A stretch of DNA of 64,000 nucleotides from an uncultured Sphingobacteriaceae bacterium (GTDB lineage Bacteria; Bacteroidota; Bacteroidia; Sphingobacteriales; Sphingobacteriaceae), in the NCBI GenBank assembly GCA_946887045.1, contig CAMPKC010000020.1:1-64000 (forward strand). Reading direction: 5' to 3'. The notes beneath the pieces were generated by a model. That model was not told the origin of the DNA. It was given only the letters and a program-made list of their open reading frames with translations, and did not search any database. Each line of letters starts with the position of its first letter. Position 1 is the stretch's first letter. Position numbers and translations under genes: made by a program. This document shows, piece by piece, positions 26,835-35,286 of this stretch.

Positions 26835-29800
26835 TTAGGTAGCCAGGGGTAGTGTAATATAAAAAGTTGTTCCCTTGTTCGGCTCTGTTTCAAATTCTAT
26901 AGAGCCATACATATTTTCAACTGCTTGTTTTACAAAAGCCAGCCCCAGTCCTGTTCCTGAGCTTTTGGTAGTAAAGTTGTGGTTGAATATGCTTTCCTGC
27001 AGTTTCTCGGGTATTCCTTTGCCGTTATCTGAAATTTTCACTAAAACGTTATTGCCCTTTTCTTCCAGAGTAATTTGAATCTTTCCTTTTCTAAAATCAG
27101 GTATCGCTTCAATCGCATTCTTTACCAGATTGTTAAAAATCCTTAACAGATGGTCTTTCCCTCCCCGTACAATTATATCCTTTTCGGTGTTTACGGTATA
27201 AACTATCTCCAGATCCTCGGTTTGATCAAAAACGTTAATTGTTTTTTCGATCAGTTTAACAAGGTCCACGTTTTCGAATGGGGTGTCTGGCATTTTAGCG
27301 AAATTCGAAAATTCCGAAGCGATAAGGCTCAAGCTATCTATCTGCTCGATAAAAGACTTACTAAACTTTTCAAACTTTTTCTCAAAATTTGGGTCTTTCT
27401 CTCTCCATGATTTATCGAGGAGTTGTACACCTAATTTTAGCGGTGTTAGTGGGTTTTTAATTTCATGAGCCACTTGTTTCGCCATCTCTCTCCATGCACT
27501 TTCACGTTCAGATCTGGCCAATTTTTGAGCACTTTCTTCTAATGCTCCTATCATCTTATTATATTCCTGAATTAATGAACCAATCTCATCATTACTTTTC
27601 CAGTAAATAGGCTCGTGCTTATGTCCGATAGAAATTTCGCTCAGATTTTTTGCTACCAGGGAAAGCGGATGAGTAATTTGATTGGCCAGGAAGATTCCGA
27701 ATAATGCAATAACTAATAAAACCAGAGCATAAACATTAATTAATGCATTTAAAAACGATCCGATTCTTAGTTCGTATTCTTTTTCGTTAGAAAAGTGGGG
27801 AAGACTTAGATACGCAATAGCTTCATTATTTTTGTTTCGCAGAGGCTTGTAGGCAGCGATATATTTCATCTTGCCGATCTTTTCATGGGATAAAATTTCG
27901 GAGCGTAAATATTTACTTAAATAGATGAACGCAACCTTAGTCATTCTTGGTTCTATTAAACCCAGATCGTAAATTTTGGGTTGAGTAGAGAAGATTAGCC
28001 TGCCACTTAAATCATATAAATTCAAATCAGTTGCATTTAAATCTGCAAACGAGTTTAGCAGTGATTCATTAGTGGTTAATTGTGTGGAATTATAATTATC
28101 GTTATTTTCAAGGGCTTCACTAATTCTCGTTGCACGAGCAAGCAAATCCTCTTCTTGCTGCGTTCTGAACTGATTGCCAATGCTGAAATAAGTTATACCA
28201 CCTACAACAATTAGTGTGAAAATAATTGCAAGCACCATTGATGCCTGAATTCTTGTTTTATATAATATTCTATTTCGTGATAATAAATAATCCCAGCTAT
28301 AATTATGGAGACGGAAATTATCGTCGTGAAAAACAACCCATAATTGATGTATTATTACCAGAATTACAGAAAAAGTAATGAGCACCAGGAACAGAAATGA
28401 AACTGATGACAACTGCATGACGGGGGTTGTGCTCGGCCGACTAACAACAACTAGTTTACTTTCATTGGGCTGATAAACCAGGTGGTTGTAACCTTGGCGC
28501 TCGACAAATAGGAATTCCTTTTTTTTGCCTTTGAAGTCTTTATTTACAAGGCCGTAATTGTAATCTCCCTTTTGATTCAGAAGTTTGCCGTTTCGATAAA
28601 ACGCAAACGAATAATCGTTTAACTCAGGATTTGCGCTTATTTTACCATCAACAAGTATCTCAGGAAAAGACGCGGGATCTTCAAACGTCTTAGCTTTGAG
28701 TTGAATAACCAGGGTGCCAAGTTGTCTATCCTTTTCCCATATGGGTAAAAGCGCAAAATAATTTTGATATCCGAACGTATTATTTACCCGGTAAAAATAT
28801 TCAGAAACCTTAATAGAACCTTTTAGAACGAGGTTTTTAAAACTGTCTAAACTAGTGCTGTCCCCGAAGAAAGATTTCTGTTCTGTCGTAAATGGCAGCG
28901 CATTGATTTCATATCTTGACAGATAGCCATCGAAGTATGAGTGGCGTAACTTATGTTGAATAATTGATTTTTTATTCGGCTGAGCTTTGAAGAACTGAAT
29001 CAAAAATTCATCGTTCAATAATGCTTGTTCAACCGAAAAAAATAATAGAACAGCATTTGGATCGTCAGCGGTCTGAATTTTTTCTGCCAGAACTTTTCTA
29101 TCTTCTCTTTCCTTAATGAATTGAAACGCCGAAAGTTTTATTGATGCTATGATAGAATACAGCAATAAGCTGAACAGGAAAATCGCGAGCTTATAGTTAT
29201 GATTTTTGTAATAAAAGGACCAGCCTCTTAGGTAAATAATTATCGCAAAAAATATCAGAAAAATATTGAATCCGCTAAATATTGCAGTGACTATAAAAAT
29301 GAGTGATATTCCTAAAGTGAAAATTCTGAAGCGTTCTTTGTTCGTTAGAGGCAATTGCTCTCCAAGTACAAGTACAGTTTCTAATAGCAGATAAATATTA
29401 AAAATTGCAATACACATCAAAAGGATGCCAAGCCAGCTATATCGATTAAGATTAAGAATATTGGTGACATCAAAATTTATATCCGAAAGAGTAATTAGCT
29501 GATAAAAAATCTCATTGTGTTGGTAAGCAATTAAATAAATTATTACACCCAGTAAAACGAAAATCAAAGCTCCGCCGATTTTTGATATCGGCTTTTCAGA
29601 AAGTTGAATCTCGTAACGATAACTGTATATGAAGGCCAAAAACCAGCTTACCATAATGGCATTCAATAAAAAGTCTCCCAGAGAGGGGAAAAAATATCCG
29701 GCGCTGAAATGCCTGGTGTCAAAAAGTGGAAGGTTGAAATAGGTATCTATCCACGCATATTCCAGCGTAAGCAGACGCAAGGCCAGAAAATACAGAAAAA

Positions 29801-30533
29801 AGATAAGCACCGCAGATTTGACAAATCCGTGGTTGGCTATCGATATGCACAGATAATTGATAAATACAGTGCCCAAAACCACAGAAATAATCCAGAGCCA
29901 TAATTCTAATTCTGAATAGAATGAATTAGTAATGGCCGATTTTAATTTCACAGAAAACAAGTATTTGCTATCTATATTCCGGATATTATAGGTGTCCCGG
30001 TCGTTAATAGAGGCTATTTCGATGTTGTTTTCTTTGATTAAATCTGGCGAGAAGTCATTTTTTAAATGCCGGTTTTGATAATTATATTCAGCTTTTAGCG
30101 GAATAATTGCTAAAGCAGAGAAGCTTCCCGAAGTTCGCTTAATAGCCTCGTAATAACCATTCTCTGTAATAAGTAAATTGCTACCTTCTTTTAATCCTGC
30201 GTCAGTTACCGGAGCTATCCTTGTAGAACCCCAAAGATTTAGTTGATGATTAAAATAAGTGTACAGGAAAATATTGCGGTCTTCACTGAAGTTTGTTAAT
30301 AGGTTTATTGCCTTATTGGGATAATTATGAATGGTGCGTAGGGAGTCGAAGTTTGGTCCGTTTAAAAACTGTTTGATGAACCTTTCTTTCCGGTGAAGAT
30401 TTTCTTCAACGGTTTTCCCGTCAAACTCTAATACTTCTTCTTTATCAAAAGTAAAGTTCACAGTAATGGCTGTTACGGCGAAACTCACCGTAAGCATAAA
30501 AAGTAAAAGCCTTATTTTGAAGGTAGCACTCAC
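26835..30533 (-). CDS. Large multi-spanning NtrY-like sensor histidine kinase
   Basis: 1232 residues from a GTG start; the in-frame stop at 30572 leaves no ATG option before residue 13. Order: membrane segment (about 7-25), an extracytoplasmic region (30-205), six or seven membrane segments (about 210-465), a second extracytoplasmic region (about 480-710), further membrane segments near 715-740 and 770-790, a third sensory loop, a last membrane segment, HAMP (about 925-985), then HisKA with H1023 in AHEIKNPLTPL and an ATPase domain with GGKDHLLRIFNNLVKNAIEA, DNGKGIP and GTGLGL. The catalytic core is NtrY-like. No response regulator gene is adjacent, so the partner is unknown. It lies 61 bases downstream of fabD, behind a hairpin. 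Confidence 0.9.
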   Translation of the reverse strand: MSATFKIRLLLFMLTVSFAVTAITVNFTFDKEEVLEFDGKTVEENLHRKERFIKQFLNGPNFDSLRTIHNYPNKAINLLTNFSEDRNIFLYTYFNHQLNLWGSTRIAPVTDAGLKEGSNLLITENGYYEAIKRTSGSFSALAIIPLKAEYNYQNRHLKNDFSPDLIKENNIEIASINDRDTYNIRNIDSKYLFSVKLKSAITNSFYSELELWLWIISVVLGTVFINYLCISIANHGFVKSAVLIFFLYFLALRLLTLEYAWIDTYFNLPLFDTRHFSAGYFFPSLGDFLLNAIMVSWFLAFIYSYRYEIQLSEKPISKIGGALIFVLLGVIIYLIAYQHNEIFYQLITLSDINFDVTNILNLNRYSWLGILLMCIAIFNIYLLLETVLVLGEQLPLTNKERFRIFTLGISLIFIVTAIFSGFNIFLIFFAIIIYLRGWSFYYKNHNYKLAIFLFSLLLYSIIASIKLSAFQFIKEREDRKVLAEKIQTADDPNAVLLFFSVEQALLNDEFLIQFFKAQPNKKSIIQHKLRHSYFDGYLSRYEINALPFTTEQKSFFGDSTSLDSFKNLVLKGSIKVSEYFYRVNNTFGYQNYFALLPIWEKDRQLGTLVIQLKAKTFEDPASFPEILVDGKISANPELNDYSFAFYRNGKLLNQKGDYNYGLVNKDFKGKKKEFLFVERQGYNHLVYQPNESKLVVVSRPSTTPVMQLSSVSFLFLVLITFSVILVIIHQLWVVFHDDNFRLHNYSWDYLLSRNRILYKTRIQASMVLAIIFTLIVVGGITYFSIGNQFRTQQEEDLLARATRISEALENNDNYNSTQLTTNESLLNSFADLNATDLNLYDLSGRLIFSTQPKIYDLGLIEPRMTKVAFIYLSKYLRSEILSHEKIGKMKYIAAYKPLRNKNNEAIAYLSLPHFSNEKEYELRIGSFLNALINVYALVLLVIALFGIFLANQITHPLSLVAKNLSEISIGHKHEPIYWKSNDEIGSLIQEYNKMIGALEESAQKLARSERESAWREMAKQVAHEIKNPLTPLKLGVQLLDKSWREKDPNFEKKFEKFSKSFIEQIDSLSLIASEFSNFAKMPDTPFENVDLVKLIEKTINVFDQTEDLEIVYTVNTEKDIIVRGGKDHLLRIFNNLVKNAIEAIPDFRKGKIQITLEEKGNNVLVKISDNGKGIPEKLQESIFNHNFTTKSSGTGLGLAFVKQAVENMYGSIEFETEPNKGTTFYITLPLAT

Positions 30534-30562
30534 AAATAAAAAGCGTTTTTTAAAATGTAGAG

Positions 30563-30583
30563 GGATGGCTTAACAGCTCATCC
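30563..30583 (-). terminator. Hairpin between fabD and the NtrY-like kinase
   Basis: GGATG-GCT / AGC-t-CATCC, 8 pairs with one bulge and loop TAAC; only a weak U-run follows on the minus strand, so read-through into the kinase gene is possible. Confidence 0.42.
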
Positions 30584-30594
30584 TTATGTAACAG

Positions 30595-31479
30595 CTAACT
30601 AAGAGTAGCGCTTTTAGTTTCAACCGCTCTGTCAACTTTTTTTACTAAACCTTGTAATACATTTCCTGGGCCTACCTCTGTAAACGAAGTCGCACCGTCT
30701 TCAAGCATTTTTTGCACGGTTTGTGTCCATCTAACAGCTCCCGTCAACTGCGCACTTAAATTATGCTTAATGCTCGCAGGATCTGTATATGGCTTTGCAT
30801 CTATATTTTGATAAACGGGACAAACCGGTGTCTTAATATCTGTCGAATCAATAGCAGATTCCAATGCGGCTCTTGCGGCCTCCATTAAAGGCGAATGGAA
30901 AGCCCCACCCACGTTCAGCTTTAAAGCTCTTTTTGCGCCACGCTCAGTTAATAAAGCGCAGGCTTTATCTATTCCCTCAATGCTTCCCGATATAACTAAT
31001 TGTCCGGGACAGTTGTAATTTGCGGGAACCACAATCTCACTAACCATCTGGCAAACGTCTTCCACCGTAAAATCATCCAAACCTAAAATTGCAGCCATGG
31101 TCGAGGGTTGAATTTCACAGGCCTTTTGCATTGCATTCGCACGCGCAGCAACTAATTTTAACCCATCTTCAAATGATAAAGCGCCTGCAGCAACTAAAGC
31201 TGAAAATTCTCCCAAAGAGTGACCTGCAACCATATCCGGTTTAAAATCTTTACCAAGAGAATCGGCTAAAATCACCGAATGAAGAAAAATTGCCGGTTGG
31301 GTAACATTGGTTTGTTTAAGGTCCTCTTCAGTTCCATTAAACATAATGTCAGTAATTCTGAATCCTAATATCTCATTTGCTTTCTCGAAAAGCTCTTTTG
31401 CTCTGTCAGAGTGCTCGTAAAGATCTTTACCCATGCCTGGGAATTGTGCTCCTTGTCCCGGAAATATATATGCTTTCAT
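30595..31479 (-). CDS. fabD: Malonyl-CoA:ACP transacylase
   Basis: 294 residues. PGQGAQFPGMGKDLY opens the protein; S88 in GHSLGEF is the acyl nucleophile and the histidine of GGAFHSPLM (near 197) its partner, with QPAIFLHS (oxyanion region) at about 61. FabD moves malonyl groups from CoA to acyl carrier protein to feed fatty-acid elongation in the cytoplasm. It is normally near other fab genes; here it stands alone, separated from folE by a terminator. Confidence 0.94.
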   Translation of the reverse strand: MKAYIFPGQGAQFPGMGKDLYEHSDRAKELFEKANEILGFRITDIMFNGTEEDLKQTNVTQPAIFLHSVILADSLGKDFKPDMVAGHSLGEFSALVAAGALSFEDGLKLVAARANAMQKACEIQPSTMAAILGLDDFTVEDVCQMVSEIVVPANYNCPGQLVISGSIEGIDKACALLTERGAKRALKLNVGGAFHSPLMEAARAALESAIDSTDIKTPVCPVYQNIDAKPYTDPASIKHNLSAQLTGAVRWTQTVQKMLEDGATSFTEVGPGNVLQGLVKKVDRAVETKSATLS

Positions 31480-31504
31480 TTTTTAAGCTAAGGTTTGTTG
31501 CAAT

Positions 31505-31539
31505 AAAACGCTGTGGTTTACTTATAGCCGCAGCGTTTT
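31505..31539 (-). terminator. Terminator after folE
   Basis: Arms of 12 (AAAACGCTGTGG / CCGCAGCGTTTT, one G-U) with an 11-base loop, and a short U-rich tail on the minus strand. Confidence 0.68.
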
Positions 31540-31586
31540 GTGGTTTTATTAAATTTTGTGGTAAATCTATAACACTTAGTGGAAAA

Positions 31587-32228
31587 TTAATCTAAGCTAG
31601 CCGTTATTAATCGTAAAAACTCTGCCCTGGTTTTTTCATTCTCAAAAGCGCCGGTAAAAGCAGAAGTGGTTGTTACCGAGTTTTGCTTTTGTATCCCACG
31701 CATAGACATACAAAGATGTTTACACTCAATTACAACCGCAACCCCCATTGGCTCTAAGGTACTTTGTATACAATCTCTGATTTCATTGGTTAAGCGCTCT
31801 TGTACCTGAAGTCTTCTTGAATATGCATCAACAACCCTCGGGATTTTACTTAAGCCCACAATGTGGCCATTAGGTATATATGCAACATGGGCTTTCCCAA
31901 AAAATGGCAGCATATGATGTTCGCACATTGAATAAACCTCAATGTCTTTTACAACCACCATCTGACTGTATTCTTCCTTAAACATTGCACTTTTTAATAT
32001 CTGCTCAGGTTTCAGGTCATAACCATGAGTTAGAAATTGCAGTGCTTTAGCAACACGTTCGGGAGTTTTTACCAGCCCTTCACGGGATGGGTCCTCGCCT
32101 ATATCGCTTAATATTTGGCTGTAATGGCTGCCGATGCGGTCAAGCTTTTCCTGATTGTAGCGATCGATTTTATGATAACCATCGAGTTCATTGCCTTCAG
32201 CAGTTTGATTTATCTGGTCTTCTTTCAT
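31587..32228 (-). CDS. folE: GTP cyclohydrolase I
   Basis: 213 residues. The zinc and catalytic motif [18 protein letters not shown] is near residue 102, with ARSKIPR-like [23 protein letters not shown] at about 127-149 and [12 protein letters not shown] (zinc) near 170. It converts GTP to dihydroneopterin triphosphate, the first step to folate and queuosine. QueD, which uses its product, is encoded immediately upstream with 9 bases between them, so the two genes are co-transcribed. Confidence 0.95.
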   Translation of the reverse strand: MKEDQINQTAEGNELDGYHKIDRYNQEKLDRIGSHYSQILSDIGEDPSREGLVKTPERVAKALQFLTHGYDLKPEQILKSAMFKEEYSQMVVVKDIEVYSMCEHHMLPFFGKAHVAYIPNGHIVGLSKIPRVVDAYSRRLQVQERLTNEIRDCIQSTLEPMGVAVVIECKHLCMSMRGIQKQNSVTTTSAFTGAFENEKTRAEFLRLITASLD

Positions 32229-32237
32229 TTTTAAATG

Positions 32238-32651
32238 CTATTCGCCAAAGTACTCCACAAAGTTGTTTTCTGTTTCGCAGAGTTTAATTTTATGCATTCG
32301 CGCTCCTAAAGCTTCGATATGGGGTTTTAACTGGTTGAAAATTTCTATAGCCAGTACTTCTGTTGAAGCCATTTTGCCTTTCATGAAATCCACATCCAGG
32401 TTGACGTTTTTATGATCAAGCTTGTCGGTAACATAGTTGAGGATAATTTGCTTGAGCACTTTCAGATCTATTACGAACCCTGTTGTGGGGTCTACTTGCC
32501 CTTTTACGGTTACGTAAAGTTCATAATTATGGCCATGCCAATTTGGATTCGAGCACTTGCCAAAAACCTCCATGTTTTCTTCGTTGCTCCATTCCTCTCT
32601 GAATAATTTATGCGCAGCATTAAATCGTTCTCTGCGTGTAATGTATATCAT
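32238..32651 (-). CDS. queD: 6-carboxy-5,6,7,8-tetrahydropterin synthase
   Basis: 137 residues. Zinc ligands H14, H39 and H41 (AAHKLF and HGHNYEL) and the catalytic C33 (FGKCSNPN) are all present; the closing ELCETENNFVEY motif holds the pterin-binding glutamate. QueD turns dihydroneopterin triphosphate into carboxytetrahydropterin on the route to queuosine. A related 6-pyruvoyl-tetrahydropterin synthase activity cannot be excluded by sequence. First gene of the queD-folE operon. Confidence 0.9.
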   Translation of the reverse strand: MIYITRRERFNAAHKLFREEWSNEENMEVFGKCSNPNWHGHNYELYVTVKGQVDPTTGFVIDLKVLKQIILNYVTDKLDHKNVNLDVDFMKGKMASTEVLAIEIFNQLKPHIEALGARMHKIKLCETENNFVEYFGE

Positions 32652-32669
32652 TTTTTGTACTTAAAGTGA

Positions 32670-32677
32670 CAAATATA
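32670..32677 (-). promoter_or_regulatory. Promoter -7 box for queD-folE
   Basis: TATATTTG on the minus strand, 18 bases before the queD start. TTG copies upstream lie at 13 or 27 bases, not the usual 19-20. Confidence 0.45.
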
Positions 32678-32732
32678 CTTAAACTGTACCCAAGCATGGC
32701 AATTCAAATATCTGCATTTTGTAAATTGCGAC

Positions 32733-33371
32733 ATGAAAATACTGCTCGTTGCAGCCACCGAATCAGAAATTGAGCCAACATTTTCTTATATAAACAGCTT
32801 AGAAAATGCCGGATCTTCGAATGGAAACGTCATTCATGTGCTTATTACAGGCGTTGGAATGACTGCGACTTCTTTTGCTTTAGGGAGTGCATTAGCTCTG
32901 ACGGAATACGATTTGGCGATTAATGGCGGCATCGCGGGAGCGTTCGATCGATCTTTAAAAATCGGAGAGGTAGTTTGGGTTTCGTTAGACTGTTTTTCAG
33001 AGCTGGGAGCGGAGGATGGAGAGGATTTTTTATCCATAGATGAACTCGGTTTTGGAAAATCAAGTATAAAACCACTCCATCTTTATAAAGGCAGCCTTGT
33101 ATCTGTTAAACAAGTTCGATCAATTACGGTAAATAAAATTCACGGTAACGATGAAAGTATTTACAAAATAGTCGAGCGTTTAAATCCTCAAACAGAGAGT
33201 ATGGAGGGGGCTGCATTTTTCTATGCCTGTAATGAAGTAAATTTGCCTTGTCTCCAGATCCGGGCCATTTCTAATTATGTTGAGCGACGCAATCGGGGCA
33301 ACTGGAACATTGATCTTGCCATAAAGAATTTGAACGTTACATTAATAGACGTATTAAAAAATCTGAAATGA
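32733..33371 (+). CDS. mqnB: Futalosine hydrolase
   Basis: 212 residues of the nucleoside-phosphorylase fold. KILLVAATESEIEP, LITGVGMTATSFALG, NGGIAGAFDRSLKIGEVV and SMEGAAFFYACN (ribose- and base-binding glutamate) are conserved, matching futalosine hydrolase rather than MTA/SAH nucleosidase because of the mqnD gene that follows. It removes the base (adenine or hypoxanthine) from futalosine in the alternative menaquinone pathway. Its TGA overlaps the mqnD ATG (ATGA), indicating translational coupling. Confidence 0.9.
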   Translation: MKILLVAATESEIEPTFSYINSLENAGSSNGNVIHVLITGVGMTATSFALGSALALTEYDLAINGGIAGAFDRSLKIGEVVWVSLDCFSELGAEDGEDFLSIDELGFGKSSIKPLHLYKGSLVSVKQVRSITVNKIHGNDESIYKIVERLNPQTESMEGAAFFYACNEVNLPCLQIRAISNYVERRNRGNWNIDLAIKNLNVTLIDVLKNLK

Positions 33372-34231
33372 AATTAACATTAGGGTTTTCTCCCTGTCCA
33401 AACGATACATTCATATTTGACGCCTTAATCCATAAAAAAGTTGATACTGAAGGGCTGGACTTCGAAGTTTTTTATGATGATGTAGAAACTCTAAACCAGA
33501 AGGCCCTAAATAGCGAACTTGATATTTCAAAACTTAGTTTTCATGCATTTGCTTATGTTGCCGATAATTATGCATTATTAGATACAGGAAGTGCATTAGG
33601 CTTTGGAGTAGGGCCGATATTAATTTCTAAATCAGAGTTTAACCCCACGCAGCTTCCCGCGGATGTGCGGGTTGGAATTCCGGGAAAATATACAACAGCC
33701 AACTTTCTTCTGAGTTTGGCATATCCGACACTTACTAATAAAGTTGAGATGCTTTTCTCTGAGATAGAGAATGCTTTGATGAATGATGAAATTGACCTCG
33801 GGCTGATTATTCACGAAAACCGCTTCACTTACGAGGAAAAAGGCTTGCATAAGGTTATGGATTTGGGTGAATACTGGGAGGCGGAAACAGGAGGTGCAAT
33901 CCCTTTAGGTGGTATAGTTATAAAACGCGAATTGCCGGAGGAAGCAAAATTAAAAGTAAATCGTGTATTACAGCGCAGCGTAGAGTTTGCTTTTGCTAAT
34001 CCGAAGTCGGCTAAAGATTTTATCCGTTCTCATGCTCAGGAAATGGATGAAGCCGTAATGTATAAACATATCGGCCTCTATGTGAATAAATATTCCATAG
34101 ATTTGGGGCAGGAAGGACGCAAAGCAATAGAACATCTTTTTGAAAAAGCCCGGAGTTTAGGTGTAATTCCGGAAGTTAAAAAGGACTTATTTTTAAATCA
34201 TTCTCCTTTCAAAGGATTATTGAACTTATGA
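33368..34231 (+). CDS. mqnD: 1,4-dihydroxy-6-naphthoate synthase
   Basis: 287 residues. LGFSPCPNDTFIFDALIH is the MqnD signature at the N-terminus, and the two-lobed binding-protein fold is indicated by ISKLSFHAFAYV, GIPGKYTTANFLL and DLGLIIHENRFTY. It converts cyclic dehypoxanthinyl futalosine to dihydroxynaphthoate. It overlaps both neighbours by four bases (ATGA), so mqnB-mqnD-hldD form one tight operon. The other menaquinone genes mqnA and mqnC are not in the window. Confidence 0.93.
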   Translation: MKLTLGFSPCPNDTFIFDALIHKKVDTEGLDFEVFYDDVETLNQKALNSELDISKLSFHAFAYVADNYALLDTGSALGFGVGPILISKSEFNPTQLPADVRVGIPGKYTTANFLLSLAYPTLTNKVEMLFSEIENALMNDEIDLGLIIHENRFTYEEKGLHKVMDLGEYWEAETGGAIPLGGIVIKRELPEEAKLKVNRVLQRSVEFAFANPKSAKDFIRSHAQEMDEAVMYKHIGLYVNKYSIDLGQEGRKAIEHLFEKARSLGVIPEVKKDLFLNHSPFKGLLNL

Positions 34232-35193
34232 TAATTATTACAGGCGCAGCTGGCTTTATAGGAAGTTGTTTAGTAGAAAAGTTAAATAGCGAAGGCTATT
34301 TTGATTTGGTTTTGGTCGACGATTTTTCGGATGATCAACAAAACAAGAATTTTGAAGGGAAGCGATTCTCAAAACAAGTGGAGCGGGGTGAATTTTTTGA
34401 GTGGTTGAAAGAGAATCATCTTCATGTGCAATTTGTATTTCATTTAGGAGCCCGAACCGACACGACAGAATTTGATTACGAGTTGTTAAACAGACTAAAC
34501 CTGGAGTATACAAAAGAGGTTTGGAATACCTGTAATGAGTTTGGATTACCTTTGGTTTACGCTTCCTCTGCAGCCACATACGGTTTGGGCGAACATGGGT
34601 ATGATGATGATGAATCTACACTTGAGAAATTAAAGCCGCTTAACCCTTACGGCGATTCAAAAAACGATTTTGACATTTGGGCGGTTAAGCAGCCACGTAA
34701 ACCTTTCTTTTGGGCGGGTCTGAAATTTTTTAATGTATACGGTCCGAATGAATATCATAAAGGCCGAATGGCTTCAGTGATATTTCATACCTACAACCAG
34801 ATAATGAAATCGGGAGAAATGAAATTGTTTCAGTCTCACAATCCGGATTTTAAAGACGGGGAGCAAATGCGTGATTTCGTATACGTAAAGGACGTGATCG
34901 ACGTGATGTATTTTTTAATGCATCATCGCAAAGATTCAGGGATTTACAATCTTGGCTCAGGTAAGGCAAGAACCTTTCTGGATTTGGCAAAAAATACGTT
35001 TAAAGCGCTGGGAAAAGAACCGAATATCACGTTCATTCCCACGCCCGAGGACATACGGGATAAATATCAGTATTTTACTGAAGCGAAAATGGATAAATTA
35101 GCCTCCATCGGCTACCACAAGCCTTTTTTAAGTTTAGAAGCAGGCGTTGAAGACTACGTAAAAAATTATCTTTCAAAAGGCGCATATTTTTAA
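34228..35193 (+). CDS. hldD: ADP-L-glycero-D-manno-heptose-6-epimerase
   Basis: 321 residues. Rossmann glycines in ITGAAGFIGSCLVEKL, NADP loop VDDFSDDQQNKNF, LGARTDTTEFD, YASSAATYG and the catalytic Tyr-x3-Lys in NPYGDSKNDF identify the enzyme, together with FNVYGPNEYHKGRMASV. It makes the L,D-heptose donor used for the lipopolysaccharide inner core. Sharing an operon with two menaquinone genes is unusual for its function. A strong hairpin terminator follows. Confidence 0.92.
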   Translation: MIIITGAAGFIGSCLVEKLNSEGYFDLVLVDDFSDDQQNKNFEGKRFSKQVERGEFFEWLKENHLHVQFVFHLGARTDTTEFDYELLNRLNLEYTKEVWNTCNEFGLPLVYASSAATYGLGEHGYDDDESTLEKLKPLNPYGDSKNDFDIWAVKQPRKPFFWAGLKFFNVYGPNEYHKGRMASVIFHTYNQIMKSGEMKLFQSHNPDFKDGEQMRDFVYVKDVIDVMYFLMHHRKDSGIYNLGSGKARTFLDLAKNTFKALGKEPNITFIPTPEDIRDKYQYFTEAKMDKLASIGYHKPFLSLEAGVEDYVKNYLSKGAYF

Positions 35194-35233
35194 TGGGGAA
35201 ATAATCCTCCCAAACAGAATAGCCTATTCAAAG

Positions 35234-35267
35234 AAAAGGGGAAAATGAATTAACATTTTCCCCTTTT
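35234..35267. terminator. Strong bidirectional terminator between hldD and the gldJ-like gene
   Basis: A perfect 14-pair stem, AAAAGGGGAAAATG / CATTTTCCCCTTTT, with loop AATTAA, sits between convergent stops. Both strands end in T-rich tails. Confidence 0.9.
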
Positions 35268-35286
35268 TAAGGTATTATCAATTTTT

